A DNA stretch of 64,000 nt from Histoplasma ohiense (GCA_017607445.1 JAEVHH010000002.1:2781501-2845500); one strand, 5' to 3'; shown: positions 48,437 through 61,292, numbered from the stretch's first letter. Numbers and translations are program-made. The notes: generated by a model from the sequence alone, not told the origin.

Positions 48437-51400
48437 ATGGCCGACTTCTCGACATATCATTCTTTAGGTCAGGGTGAGGAAGACATGAGGATGGCGGGTG
48501 CGCCGCCGCAGTTCAACCCTCCGATTGCTCAAGGGCACCCGAGCTACCAGCACAATAAGTCTCCACATGGGGATAATCTCTCCCCAATGGGCCCCATGGA
48601 CTCAGCCGGATATTCGTCAGGATTACCTGGGGAAACTCAAGGAGGAGATACAATGGGAGGATTATCATCTCAGATGGGCGGCTTAGGGATCAGTGGAGCC
48701 ATGGGCGGAAGCGTCCGTACTCACAAGAAAAAGGATAGACATGCTTATCACGATATTGGTGTGCCGTCTTCTACCTCACAAACATTCAATGGGATGGCAC
48801 AAGGTGGGATTCAGCGTCAATCAGGAATGAACCAACCACTTCCACCGAGCTCTCCATATTCTCACCCAGCTTCTCCAGGCTCACAACAGCCCTTACAATC
48901 GGGACAGCCCTTTGGTGGGAGCGCTAGATTTTCTTCTGCTGGAGATGGCTCGGTTTCTACCCAAGGGAAGGTTGACCCTGAACAAGTTCCAGGCGTTCCG
49001 ATTGCACGCGATGTTGCTGCACAATATTATCTCAACCACGTATATGCCACGATGGAACGTCACATACCCCCTCCAGCAACTGTCCCTTTCGTAGCACACG
49101 ATCAAGGCAATTCGTCTCCAAAGTTCGCTCGGCTTACACTTAATAATATCCCTTCTACCCTCGAATTCCTCTCGTCTACCGCACTTCCTCTCGGTATGGT
49201 TCTCCAACCTCTTGCTCCCATAGACTCTGGCGAACAACCCATCCCTGTTCTAGACTTCGGCGACGCTGGCCCTCCCAGATGTCGAAGGTGCAGAGCATAT
49301 ATAAACCCCTTCATGATGTTCAGATCAGGCGGCAATAAATTCGTATGCAACATGTGTACCTTTCCCAATGAGGTACCACCTGAATATTTTTCGCCGCTGG
49401 AGCCGTCAGGGGTCCGGGTAGATCGCATGCAACGCCCCGAGTTGATGCTGGGAACAGTTGAATATATGGTACCTAAAGAATATTGGGGAAACGTTCCTGT
49501 AGGGCTACGGTGGCTATTTCTGATCGACGTTTCACAAGAATCAGTAACTCGAGGATTTTTAGAGGCTTCCTGCGAGGGAATAATTGGAGCCCTGTATGGA
49601 GGTAGTAGCGATGACCAAGAAACACAAGACCAAAATACACGACCCGGAAAACTCCCTGCAGGGTCAAAAGTTGGAATAATTACTTTTGATAAAGAAGTAC
49701 ACTTTTATAACCTCTGCGTATGTTTGATTACTTGTGTCTTGGTCTTAAAATCTCATCTACTTACGAATGTTTATAGTCTCGCCTCGAACAAGCTCAAATG
49801 ATTGTGATGACCGATCTTAACGATCCTTTCCTTCCTCTGAGTGAAGGCCTGTTTGTTGATCCTTATGAATCCAAGTACTGATGACCGCATCATATGTTCT
49901 ACCTTTCATATTATACTAATTTGTCATTAGGCATGTCATCTCATCACTATTAACACAAATACCAACATTATTTTCACATATTAAAAACCCAGAACCAGCG
50001 CTATTACCTGCCATAAATGCCGCCTTATCCGCACTGGAGCAAACTGGTGGTAAAATGATTTGCACGCTAGCAAGCTTACCAACATGGGGACCCGGCCGAC
50101 TATTTATGAGAGATGATGGCAAGGGATCGGGCACTGATGCCGAAAAGAAGCTTCTCACCACCGATCACCCTGGTTGGAAAAAGACTGCAAATAAACTATC
50201 TGAGAGTGGAGTCGGAATTGACTTTTTCTTAGCCTCATGTGGCGGTGCTTATATGGACGTAGCTACGATCGGTACGTACCTCGCTCCCCCGTTTGAACGT
50301 CATATGCTAAGCATTCTTGCAATAGGCCACGTGGCTGCAGTTTCTGGTGGAGAGACCTTTCTATATCCCAACTTCCATTCTCCTCGCGATGTCCTGAAGC
50401 TGTCAAATGAGCTTTCCCATGCTGTAAACAGGGAAACGGGTTACCAAGCTTTGCTAAAAGTCCGATGCTCCAATGGACTTCAAGTCTCATCGTATCATGG
50501 TAACTACGTTCAGCACACTTTTGGTTCAGACCTGCAATTGGGCAGTATAGATGCAGACAAGGCCTTTGGTGTTGTTTTCACGTATGACGGAAAGCTTGAC
50601 ACGAAGCTAGATGCTCATTTCCAAGCTGCGCTGCTGTACACCACTGCTAGCGGTCAGCGACGAGTAAGATGTATCAACATCGTTGCTGGCGTCAATGAGG
50701 GCGGGATGGAGACGATGAAAGCAATTGACCAAGATGCTGTGGTCAATATAATGGCCAAAGAAGGTTAGTTTGGAATATGTCATATGATAGGAAGTAACGC
50801 TAATACCGGGTACAAAGCTGCCTCGAAAGTGCCTGATAAGTCACACAAAGATATCCGAGCCGGGTTAACTGAGAGGACTATCGATATCCTTGCGGGCTAC
50901 CGAAAGAATTTCTCTCTGTCACATCCTCCCGGACAGCTTGTTTTGCCAGAGAATATGAAGGAGTTTGCCATGTATATACTAAGTTTGATAAAATGTCGTG
51001 CTTTCAAAGGTAAGTGTCAGCGTTTCAGCGACTGCCACCGTTTCCATTATCGGAATACGTACCTGGTGCCGAGTTAGCTACATGACAAGAGCTTCATTCT
51101 GACGTGAAAACAGCTGGCCATGAGACTTCCGATCGTCGGGTCCATGACACGCGTATGCTTCGTTCATTCGGTTGCAATGAACTTGCTCTTTATCTATATC
51201 CTCATATTATTCCAATTCATAATTTACGCCCAGAAGACGGCTTCGCCAATGAGCAGGACCAACTCCAAGTTCCTCCAGCACTCCGAGCATCCTTCTCACG
51301 CATCGAAGAAGGAGGTGCTTACCTCGTGGATAATGGCCAGATTTGTCTCCTTTGGCTTCATGCTCAAGTTTCACCAAATCTTCTGGAGGACCTCTTTGGC

Positions 51401-51763
51401 CCTGGTAAAACAACACTACAGTCTCTTGATCCCAACATTTCATCCCTTCCTTTGCTGGAAACCCACCTGAATGCCCAAGTGCGGAATATTATTCAATATC
51501 TCTCCACCATTCGCGGCTCCAAGTCGGTAACGATACAGCTTGCTCGGCAAGGGATAGATGGCTCCGAATACGAGTTTGCGAGACTTCTTCTCGAAGATAG
51601 AAACAACGATGCCCAAAGTTACGTCGACTGGCTTGTGCATATTCACCGACAGATCCAACTTGAACTTGGAGGTCAGCGAAAAAAGGAGGAGGGCAGTGCC
51701 GTTGCCTCAGGGGTGGAAAATTCATTGTCTGGATTGAGTGGGTTAAGGCCTCCATATTGGTGA
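48437..51763 (+). CDS. SEC24: COPII coat cargo-adaptor protein Sec24
   Basis: A six-exon model: 48437-49717, 49777-49874, 49931-50271, 50326-50763, 50818-51009 and 51114-51763, giving 999 residues. All introns are GT..AG and in phase. The long N-terminus is rich in Gly, Pro, Gln, Ser and Met and is probably disordered. A zinc finger follows with Cys at about 282, 285, 304 and 307 (PPRCRRC and FVCNMC). The trunk begins near LRWLFLIDVSQESV. The second exon restores EQAQMIVMTDLNDPFLPLSE. Beta-sandwich, helical and gelsolin-like parts follow (VPPALRASFSRIEEGGAYLV, NGQICLLWLH). Sec24 pairs with Sec23 and selects cargo at ER exit sites. The 54-nt intron 50272-50325 is a multiple of three with no stop, so it can be misread as coding. 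The upstream in-frame extension begins with no ATG, which decides the start. Confidence 0.97.
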
Positions 51764-52812
51764 TTTCGACGGATTTTGCATACACAATCATGGATTTATG
51801 ATTTCCACAAGTGAAAATTCATTATTATTTTCCATCCTTGATTTCTATCATGTAAGGGGAAAAGAAAGTGCGAAGGGAAAGAGACGGGTATTTCTGTGGG
51901 CCTTAGAGAATGAAAATGGATGCACTTCTTGATACAGTACCTCTTTCTCTATTTTTCCCGCAATAGATTGTCAGAAACTCAATCGATTCCCTTACCATAC
52001 AGCGAAACTTTATCATATCTACTGATTATGCATGCAGAAGCACCCGCTGGCGAATAGTGTGATTCCTAGCCATCCAGACATATCGCCCAGATCATGAACA
52101 ATTTCCTTAGCGTTTTAACATGATCGCTATATCAACCCTCTCCCACTCATTGAATGTCTTCTCTCTGTCACCTCTCTCCTCTCGATGTGGAGCTCCCTTA
52201 GCTCCTTTCTCTGAGTCTCCGAACCGGCTCTAAATCTTCACCCGGCGACCATACCATTTCCCTTCCTGATACAGTTTTGCTCCGGTATGGGCCGTGCTCA
52301 AACTGCACTGATTGATGTGTAGACTGGATTCTCTATTGTCATGTGTGGTCGGCAGTAGACTGCGGCTGGTTGTGATTTTTAATTCAACTTCATTAAAATA
52401 CCATTTTCTCTATTATATACACAACCATCTAGTTTGGGTTACGCACTTCCCCTGCAGCTCAACAGAAACATGACCTCCCTCAATGCGCCTCAAATGATTC
52501 ATTAAATATCAGATTTTGTCTATGGTGAAGGTCGATAGTTGGGTGTAATATGAAAACGCTAGTTCTGAGAAAGCCTATTCCATAGTTTGGAACTACAATA
52601 TGGAAATTTCAAAGATGTTGGGCTGACTGATTAAGCTTTTCGGGCCGAGCCGCCGCTCACGTGGATTTAGTTACACGCCACCTTAACCTATCGTACCATC
52701 TTGAACCGCCTGTGCAAATTCCCGATCTAAGCAGAATATGCTTTTACCCACAGAAACACAAGAAGAGGCTTCAACTAGTCAACTAGTGTTATATACTTTT
52801 AAAAAAAATAAA

Positions 52813-52848
<36 letters not shown>

Positions 52849-53215
52849 AGCTCCATTCAAGACCAAGGAGCGATAAACAAACAAACTCCATGTTTCGCCC
52901 CAAGGTTGCCAAAATCCTCCTGTTCCCCTCACAAACCAATTCCGTCCGTTCCTACGGTTTAATATCTTCTTCCCCTGTGAATAAATGAGAAATACGAACC
53001 ATCACAGTCCTCAAAAGGGCTACCATGATTTAGCATTGCTGGTTATTTGCCCTTATACTTCGTATCCGGTACGCTGGCAATAATTATGCTGATGCCCCTT
53101 GAGGCCCACACCTGTGTGCCTGGCTCTCTGGTGCCGCACCATTATTGTCGTCATCATGGCGATTATTTCCTCCACCCTTCTCACTCAAGAGACTCCTATT
53201 TTTCGTCTCCCCGGT
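51764..53215. other. intergenic after SEC24
   Basis: Probably the 3' untranslated region of SEC24 followed by non-coding sequence. It holds a long A-rich tract (52799-52846). No gene is supported. Confidence 0.6.
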
Positions 53216-54060
53216 CTAGTCAGGAGAGGATAAGGGGAGAACCCAGCCGATAATTTGGGCCGGGGACTTCTTAAAGAAGGTTTCCTCCCCGCCCATGTCC
53301 TTATTCTCATTCGAGGTTTTCCTTTTTGGAACCTCAGATGCAGTTCCTCCATGTTGAATCTTATATTATTGCTGCTGCTATCTTCCTGTTGACTGTTATT
53401 TGGCGCCTTGCCAGGGTTTCTGGACAATGGGTCGGAGCCCTGGCGATTTGGATCATGTTGTCCCACTGAGGATTGCCCCGTCTGTCCGAGAGGAGGTTCT
53501 TGCGCCTGTCTAGATGAGCCGCGCGGTGGAACACTACTATCAGCCGGCGAGGTTCCGTGCGCCGTCATCGGGCTCGCGTTTCTAGGCCATTCTCTATCCG
53601 CAAACTCTACCACCATTTATAGCAAGCAACTCTATTAGCTGTGCCTCAAAAAGGAAAAAAAAAAAAAAAGGCTCGGGGGGAAATGGCGCCTTCTTGGCAG
53701 GGTAGACCGCAAACGACATATCGACAACCCACCATCAAGCTTGATCATTGCCCTATTCCCCAACTCCTTCTCCTCACCCGTCAGCGACTTGACATCGTCA
53801 TATTCCTCCCACTCACTCTTCGCCACAAGCTCATTCAATGCCTCCTCATTCCAAGCCCGGCCCCCTGCTTCTTCGGCAGGTAGTCCATCTCCACGATGCT
53901 GCACGCTACGCTTGCTCGCAGACCTCGTAATCCTGGCATATTCGGAGGGTGTCTGGCCATCATCGCCATTGCTGCTATCGGCGGGCACTTTGATACCAGG
54001 AGCCATTGATGGCCCCGGCGTGGGTGTTCCCAGCCGCTGTGTCTGGCGTCTCCGTGACAT
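53216..54060 (-). CDS. small unidentified gene, uncertain exon structure
   Basis: On the minus strand the ATG at 54060 opens a frame with MSRRRQTQRLGTPTPGPS and the block WNEEALNELVAKSEWEEYDD. A donor GTGAGG at 53777 and an acceptor TAG at 53607 (branch CTAAT about 30 nt upstream) join this in phase to a frame beginning EFADREWPRNASP. Further down, that frame turns into unlikely sequence. A different frame gives a protein-like end (EETFFKKSPAQIIGWVLPL) with stop TAG at 53218-53216. A third exon 53359-53216 is possible, with donor GTGGGA at 53466 and acceptor ATAAG, for about 188 residues. I do not recognise the family. No signal peptide or TM segment is seen. A frameshift or sequence error is the alternative explanation. 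Confidence 0.5.
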
Positions 54061-56961
54061 ATCTAGGTGTCCTTATGGCGTTTGGGATCGGAGTTTGCTT
54101 GGTTTTCTCTCACGCGACTGGCTGTGTGGGATAGAAAGGCGGATAATAAGAAAAAGAATTAGTTCACACCAGTCAATTTATTCAGAGGTTGTATGCCACC
54201 CCAAAGATTGACCAGAAGCTGGATATGTTAAAATCAAAATCAGAAGGAGGTATAAATATAGCTCACGCGGAATAATCCAAACATTTGAACATTTTGCAAA
54301 TAAAAATTAGAATAGAATGAAAAGAAAAGAAAAAAGGCGAGAGAGAATTTAACAGCTACGGTAGTAAACCAACCAAATTGGAATATTTCAAAGGACCTCT
54401 AACAAAAAGAGCAGATGTAACTAACTAACTCCTCCATTAACAATCATATTCAGGGACAGATGGGAAACAAAGGAAATCCAAAGGAAATCCCCCCCCCCCA
54501 GGAAGAAAAAGGCACAAATAAGAGAGAAAAGATAGTAAAGAGACAATTACTCGCCCCCGTGTCCCTACGCAACTCAATCAATCAATCAATCAATCAATCT
54601 AGGTATCTCCTCTTTCATTCTTTCTTCAGCTGCTTTCTCCACTTTTCTAAATCCCTTTTTCCCTGTGCCAACAAAGCTCATTGTACAGTACTATACATTT
54701 ATGTCCATGTACTGTCCATATACATACAGTACGTACCAACCAGCCGCAGCCCCCAACACCTCATTCGAAGACGACGGAGAGTGAGCCATAGAGATAGAGA
54801 TCAAAGAGTTCTAAGTGATGTTATCAGAAAAATTAAGCAACGGGAGAAAATATGGGAGGAAATTGATGTATTTGCGATCGGTCGTCAGCTTGATTGGGAG
54901 ATAATCCCAACATCGACGAGCGGGGCGCGGCGCAGTGCGCGGGGGCCAGGAAGAGACCAAAAAAAAAGGAGTGCGTCAAGAAAAGAAAGTCATTCAATCA
55001 CACAAAGGACGAAGCAATAAAGATTGAATAAAACAAAGCGTTCCATAATATTTCCAACAATGAAGGGTGGAGGAGAAAGGAGAGGAAAGCGAGAGAAAAC
55101 CGAAAGTTTGAGTGATCGTGTAGTGTGCGTGTCTATTGAACAAAGACGATCAAACATCTATCTCTCTTTCTTCCATGTCAAACACAAAGCAATGAACACA
55201 TATACCACCTCTTATTACTGGATTTCTTGACATCAAGTCCCATAAATGTTGCTGATACTGTGATATATAAATGTGTGGTATGAGGTGCAGGGGGTTGAGT
55301 GAAACATTATTCAACACATAACTAATTATTATCCCATGAAAGAAAGACAAGAGTCCAAACATGAAAATGAATAAAGAAGACAGAATATTGGGGGGGGGAA
55401 TATTGGAAGCAATACTCTGTCATAACACACTAGATAGATAGATACATGCTTACATACATACAATATTTGAAATAACAACATAAGAGGTTATATAAAAAGC
55501 CACATGTCATAAAACATTACACCAAAATAAGTAAAGATATAAATGACAAAAAAAAAAAAAGACTTAAGGAAAAACGTGGAGCCTATGTAAACCAAAACAT
55601 ATGAAAAGTCAAGAACATCATAGAAAAGTTCATATTGAGAATATAACACAATACAACAATAGTAATCAATACCAATATTAATACCAGGAAAAAATTATAA
55701 CACCGAGGCAGAGCAACAAAGAAATAAGAGGAGATGTGTGGAGGGCAAGAGGTACATGAGAGAGAGAAACGGAGTAAGAGGTGAAAAAGAAGAGAAAGGT
55801 CCCAAAAAAAGTCACTCAGTTGATTATAAGATGATTGTTTTGCAAAAGTACAAGAAACAAATTACAATGAGCAGAAATCGAAAGAGTGAACACTGAGAAA
55901 ATCAGAGTCATGAACATCAAAGCATTAGCACATAAAGAGGACATCAAAGGGTTATGCAAAACCATATTTTCCTAACGCATAATCATAACTTGCTCATGGA
56001 GTCATCGCACAGCATTTTTTCACAAAAAAAAGGGAGGAAAGAAAGGCATAAGAAAGGCAACAAATGGTAGAAAAGAAAAGCGTAGAATGGCGATGGGGGC
56101 CGAAGGGAAAAGACGGAGATACGTCAATAAGAATAGTATAAGGTGTCTGGATGTAATAATAGGCCAAATCCAAATCGAATCCTTCCGTACCCGGGGCCAA
56201 AGATTCAAATTTCCATGGTCAAGACTGTTCGGGATAGGGGGGATTATTGGATGTCACCCTGAGACGAAGAGTGGCGTCTTTCGATCCCGTTGCCATGCCA
56301 GCTTAAAACACAAGGGCTTTAAAAGAACGTCAAATTAAGGACAAAATGAGAAACGTAAAACACATAATAGTAGCGAGAGTCGTTTGCGTTACAAGGTGCA
56401 TCAGAGAATTGGTTACTTTCAGATATAAAAATACTAGCAGCACCGATAGCCGTGATCGGTGGTCAATATCTTGTAAAGACAAGGGAGAAAAGAACAACCA
56501 AAAACATATAATGGAAGAGGAAAATGTCCGGCAAGGCCGTTTGTGCACTCGTTTCGTCACGCTGTAGCGGAGTTAGCCTGAAAAGAAAGAAGGGAAAGAT
56601 ATTTCCAAACGCAAAAATAAAGAGAATGCCTCCACGTTCGTATATATGGTAGGTCGTTAAGTCGTTAATGATTCGTAGAGTGCTGAGCAAGATATATATA
56701 TTCCCATACTGCGGCTGTATCCCAGATATTGGAGATTTTCGTTTCGTGTCCCGTTTATTGGTAGCGATAAAAAAAAAAAGGAAGGAAAAGGGAGGGAAAA
56801 GTAAACGGCATTTTATCCCCTGATGGCGTTGCGGTTTTCATCAGATAATTGTTGGAGTGTACGAGTTGAAATGTACCGAATGGGAAAAATGTAGGGAAGC
56901 TTCACGGAAGAGGTCCATATATCGTCTTCTGTATTGGTAGATACCCTGTCACGAGCTCAAT
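54061..56961. other. intergenic, AT- and purine-rich, microsatellites
   Basis: Purine-rich plus-strand sequence with an (AATC)n array at 54573-54599, a TAGA array near 55430, a C run at 54490 and a G run at 55391. Open frames such as 54460-55020 run through these repeats and look spurious. The part next to 56961 is probably the 3' untranslated region of the C2H2 gene. Confidence 0.55.
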
Positions 56962-59268
56962 TTAAATGAATTTGCTCGTACCCTTGTCTTCGCTGGTTGC
57001 AACTGCCACAAGAGCCTCTAAACGGGCCATCCCACCGGCGGGATGATTGGGGCTGCCTGAGTAAAACACATGTCGTGGCTCCGGATTGGGGTATACAGGG
57101 TAGGCATTATTGTTAGTAGACTGGGGCTCTCGGGGAGCACAGGTCTGCCACTAATCAAAATTAGTACATTTAAAGCTTCAAAAGGCTTCGCAACAAAGTC
57201 AGAAAATTAAAATTATAGACTCACATTATGCGGAGTTTCAGTCTGGATATGTGAATGATGCCTTTCGATATCACCATGACTAGGTACTATGGCAGGATGG
57301 TATTCAGGCGCAGATGCCGATGGCGTTGCTACCCCTTCGCTACTGCTTGAATCTTCAGGAGATGGGTTCGCAAGTGGGCCAGTGGATGTGGATGTTGGGA
57401 GAGGACCGTTGTACCATCCACGTCTTTTATTCTGGGAAGGCGTTGTAGGACCATTAGAGTTTGCACCAGCGGCAGGCTGCTCGGGGGGCCTGGATGCATC
57501 TGGAGTTCGATTTATTATTGGTTCAACGGTTTGTTGCTGGAGGGAATCAAACGGCTGTGATGCAATATTCCGTAGCTCACCGATTGTCTGCTGGCTCCAC
57601 TGCGAAGCATCCTTGTTGCCTCGAATGTCAAGTTTTGTGAGATTTTGGTGAAGAGACATGTCAAATGAGAAATGGCCCCGTCGGTGGCCAGGTCCAGAAA
57701 CAGGAGGAGGGGGTCGAGCAGTTGGCAGCTGAGTACTGAAGCCCGGAACGAAAGTAGGAGCAGCATTAGAAGATGTCGGAGGCCTATCAACTTGCATGGG
57801 AGTCGGCTCTCGTCTTGGTGGGGTCGAAGGGCGCTGTTGGACCTGGTCAAAACTCTCAATTCCAGGTAAGCGAGGTGGTTGTAGAGGATTGGTCCCGAAA
57901 GCAGGTTTGGGTCCCTCGGTCGGCTGATTGAACCAAAACCCACTGCTTGAGGGACGGCCAAAGCCTGTGTGTGAGGATGGATGCCATGTCCTTCTACGCC
58001 AATCTGCTTCGGCCATGGACAAATTCGAGTCATCCCGTGGTGTGTCCGGAGCGTTCGGGCTTCCAAATACACCTCCGCCATTTGAGTATGACGAAGTAGA
58101 TGACGCTAGCGGTTTAGGGAATGCTGGTGGATATGTATTTGCAGGATCAAATAGCCTCGTTCCTGAAGGAAATGACAAACGACGGCCAGAACCCCTTTCG
58201 GGCCAGAAACCCGAAGCCACCGAAGATGGGGATCCATAGTAATAGGGTCCTCCATCTACTGGAGGATACGTAGCAGAAGCAGGTGTAAACAAAGCGCTAC
58301 CTGGTGACTGAGACGGAATCCCGTGGATTTGAGCGGGAGGCGTCTTTGGCGGGGAGTGCATAGTATCAAGTGACAACCTCGCTCTGGCAGCGCCATCACC
58401 AGCCATCATCAAAGGTGGTGGGCGACGGCGAATCTCCTGAGCTTGGCTGTAAGTAGACATTGTCGAAGCAATACTTGAAGCTGATAAATTCCTGCTATGG
58501 CCACGACTATGTCCTCCCTGACTACCCACTGTACCAGCACGGTTTCTACCTGGCGGTCTGACACGGTCGGTACGGATTTGGCGTTGAAACCGTGTTCCCG
58601 TAGCAGCAAGGGAGTCTCCAGGTATATCTTCGTTCACATGGACTGTCTGGGCATGCTGTCGTAAATTGTCAAGGCGTGAGAAGCGCCGTGAACAATGGCA
58701 CTGAAAGGGACGTTCTCCGGTATGTTTCCTATATCGTTCCGCATTAGTTGTCATGGTAAGATATGTGGGGATTATTCAGAACAGACCTTATATGGCGGGC
58801 TAGGTGTTCGCTTCTCGTAAAACTTAGTGTACACGGGGGGAAATCTGTACAGAAGAAACGTTGGCCCTTCTTCTTTTTCGACGGAGGAGTGCTCTCGCCG
58901 ATATCTGTGCCATTTTCAGAACCTCCATCCGGATCTGCATCAGACTCTACCGCAGTGTTGTCTTCAGGCACCGAAGACCGAACGGAAGAACCCTCTCGGC
59001 TATGCGTTCGGCCAGGGCTGGCTGTGGAGGCAGCATTCGAGATTCGAGGGCTGCTAATACATCGCTTCTCAGATTTCCCATTAACAGTCCCATATCCACC
59101 ATCTCCTTCATTATCTGCAGCTCCGCTTGGTGACGAGGCGTGAGGCTGGGTTGGTGACGTTTTCGACGGATCAAGGAGAAGTGAGGAGGAGTTGTTGGAG
59201 CTGGCCATTGTGGCATCCATAATTACTGGTGTGGAGGCAGGAACCGAGTTCACGGGAAGAAAAGACAT
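56962..59268 (-). CDS. C2H2 zinc-finger transcription factor
   Basis: A three-exon minus-strand model: 59268-58787, 58728-57225 and 57150-56962, giving 724 residues. The 58-nt intron 58786-58729 (CTAAT branch) falls inside the zinc-finger linker. Splicing rebuilds HLARHIRKHTGERPFQC, two tandem C2H2 fingers: the first C-x5-C with FTRSEHLARHIR, the second with an unusual C-x-C (QCHCSRRFSRLDNLRQH). The second intron starts with GTGAGT at 57224. The last exon adds 62 residues ending in GGMARLEALVAVATSEDKG, a typical conserved C-terminus. The rest is Ser/Pro-rich and disordered with a basic KKKKG patch before the fingers. It is a nuclear DNA-binding regulator of unknown target. The open frame continues upstream of the first ATG through GTG codons only, so M at 59268 is used, but an upstream exon is possible. 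Confidence 0.9.
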
Positions 59269-61292
59269 CCCGGTGTAGTCCGTCCCGATGGGCTGGATAG
59301 GAGCTCCCCACGACGGAAAACCGCAGTCCACCACAAATTTTTATTTGGATTTTGTTAGTTGTAAGTTGCCGAGAAATTATTCACCTGCCCAGGGTCCGTT
59401 GTGGATGGCCGGATCGTCGAAATGCTGCGTGCAAGATGAATGTACACTTCACAGCTTGTGTACTAGTATGCAAAGGAAAAGCTTCGTTTGCTCTTTCCAG
59501 GACTAATTCCAGACTATTTATAAACAGAATAAACGGTTTTGGCCACTCAAATATTGGGTGCAAAAAAAAAAAAAAATTTTTTTTGATAACCCAACGTTCA
59601 GCTCGTTCTATCTCCAGCAAGAAAGGGCCAGAATCGGCTCGGAGGTTGATTTGGCGCCCCCCAAAACCAGGAAACCTCTTGGTTTGCAATGTTGTCAAAA
59701 CGGACGGGGGTAGGTAAGACGAGGATGAGAGGAAACAAGTAAGGTACCGTCACCAGCGGCAGAAGGACGACCGGGTCGAGGGGGAAAAAAGAAAAAATTC
59801 AGATTGATATGGGTACGATATGATACTCGGGTGCATCCGTGTGTCTGCCTGCAGGTCGTAATGGGTATTTTGTGGTTGTCGTAGCTGTCGTCAAACGGTT
59901 GAGGGCTGGTAGGTCCGGGATCAGAGGGGGAAGGATGCTGGTTAATAAGAATGAATACCTGTTGGGTGGGAGCAGCAGGGGACAAGAGGGAGGAACGGGA
60001 GAGTTCGAAGCCGGGCCAGGCTGAAGGATGAAACCTCAAAGAGTCGATCAGTGTTAGCGAACCAGGTTTTCCTCACGCCTCTCGCGATCTCTCAAGGACG
60101 GAATAGTTTTTCTTTGATGGGTAATTAGGAGAAGGTATAATGAAGGGTAGTATGCAAACCAGCAGAAACGGCTCAACATCCCCGTTGGGTGGAAGAAGAC
60201 GAGAAGAGACTGAAAGGGGAAACAAGGGGAGATGACGGATGGGGGTATGGGAAATATTTACCGTGGAGAGGAAATGAGGCGATGATGACGGTGATGGTGG
60301 TGGTGGTGGTGGTGGTGGTGGTGATGATGATGATGGTGATGGTGATGGTGATGATGATGATGACGATGAAGAAGAAGAAGAAGAAGAACAAGAAGAACAA
60401 GAAGAAGACGATGATGTGATCAAGACGATGGCCTAGTGGATCCTCGTGAAGATGGCAAGAGGTGGAGTCGAGAGGAGATGGCTGGAGGGGAGGAGTTGTG
60501 AAGAAAGGTTCGTGAAGGGGGTTGAAGTTGGCGGCGACGACGGGGGGGGAAGAAATGGTCTAAGCCTCCTCAGACCAGTCAAGACCAAGAACAAGAGACA
60601 CAACACCCAGCAGCTGAACCAGCACAGGAACCAAGTTACAAGGCGAAGACAGGCGAACAGAAAGCAGAGGCGAGTATTGTACAGGTACAGTACATGTACC
60701 TGGCAGATGTTTCATCGAGGCGGATGATGCAGGGCGATATGGTCGGTGGATGGTGATGACATACATCAGGGACAGCCCGGCTAGCGATGCGCTGGTGAGG
60801 GGCTCTTGATCTGGTTGAGTTTGCCGTGGGCTGGGCGCTGGAGCTGGAGGAAGTTGGCCAAAGCAGCGGTAACTCACTTACATCCTCAGGTAACTTTAAA
60901 AATAAAAATAAATTCAACGAACTAGTTGACGAGTGATCGGTCAACTAATCAACTAACTATAATTACTCATGATTGTCCCAGGGAACAAATTCTTAAAATA
61001 TCATAGAATGATATAAGACCCCTCTGCAAAAGTACAGTACATACATCCAAGCTAGATTTTATATCGCTACAATCCATCTGTCTCCCCTATTTTACTATGT
61101 ACAGTACATGTACAGTGCTGTGCGGACTTGCCCCACAGAATGCGAACAACTGCAAGGGGCCTAAGATCCAAACTTCTCTTCGCTGAGCCACCCAGAGTCA
61201 AAACAGTCGAGAGGAAAGAACCTAGCAAAAAAAAAGATGGGTCCGGATCAATTTAGCCAGGTCAACAACAGCAATGATAAGAAGAATACGAG
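59269..61292. other. upstream region of the C2H2 gene with trinucleotide array
   Basis: Likely promoter and leader of the C2H2 gene. It has no supported gene of its own; the several overlapping open frames read through repeats. Palindromic GTACAGTACATGTAC-type motifs occur at 60679-60700, 61032-61044 and 61098-61115. Confidence 0.5.
60281..60418. repeat. compound trinucleotide microsatellite (GGT/GAT/GAA)
   Basis: A continuous array of GGT, then GAT/GGT mixtures, then GAA/CAA units over about 138 bases. All frames are open through it, which explains the long low-complexity open frames on both strands. Confidence 0.9.

Noticed and set aside
54460..55020. 186-codon plus-strand open frame
   Set aside because: It runs through a C run and an AATC microsatellite, and has no domain or conserved wording.
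57289..59143. Plus-strand open frames opposite the C2H2 gene
   Set aside because: Shadows of the long minus-strand coding exons.
59269..59334. 22-residue extension of the C2H2 factor
   Set aside because: It begins at GTG codons after an in-frame stop. Kept only as a hint of a possible upstream exon.
60073..60423. Ser/Pro-rich or Met/Val-rich open frames
   Set aside because: Products of the trinucleotide microsatellite.
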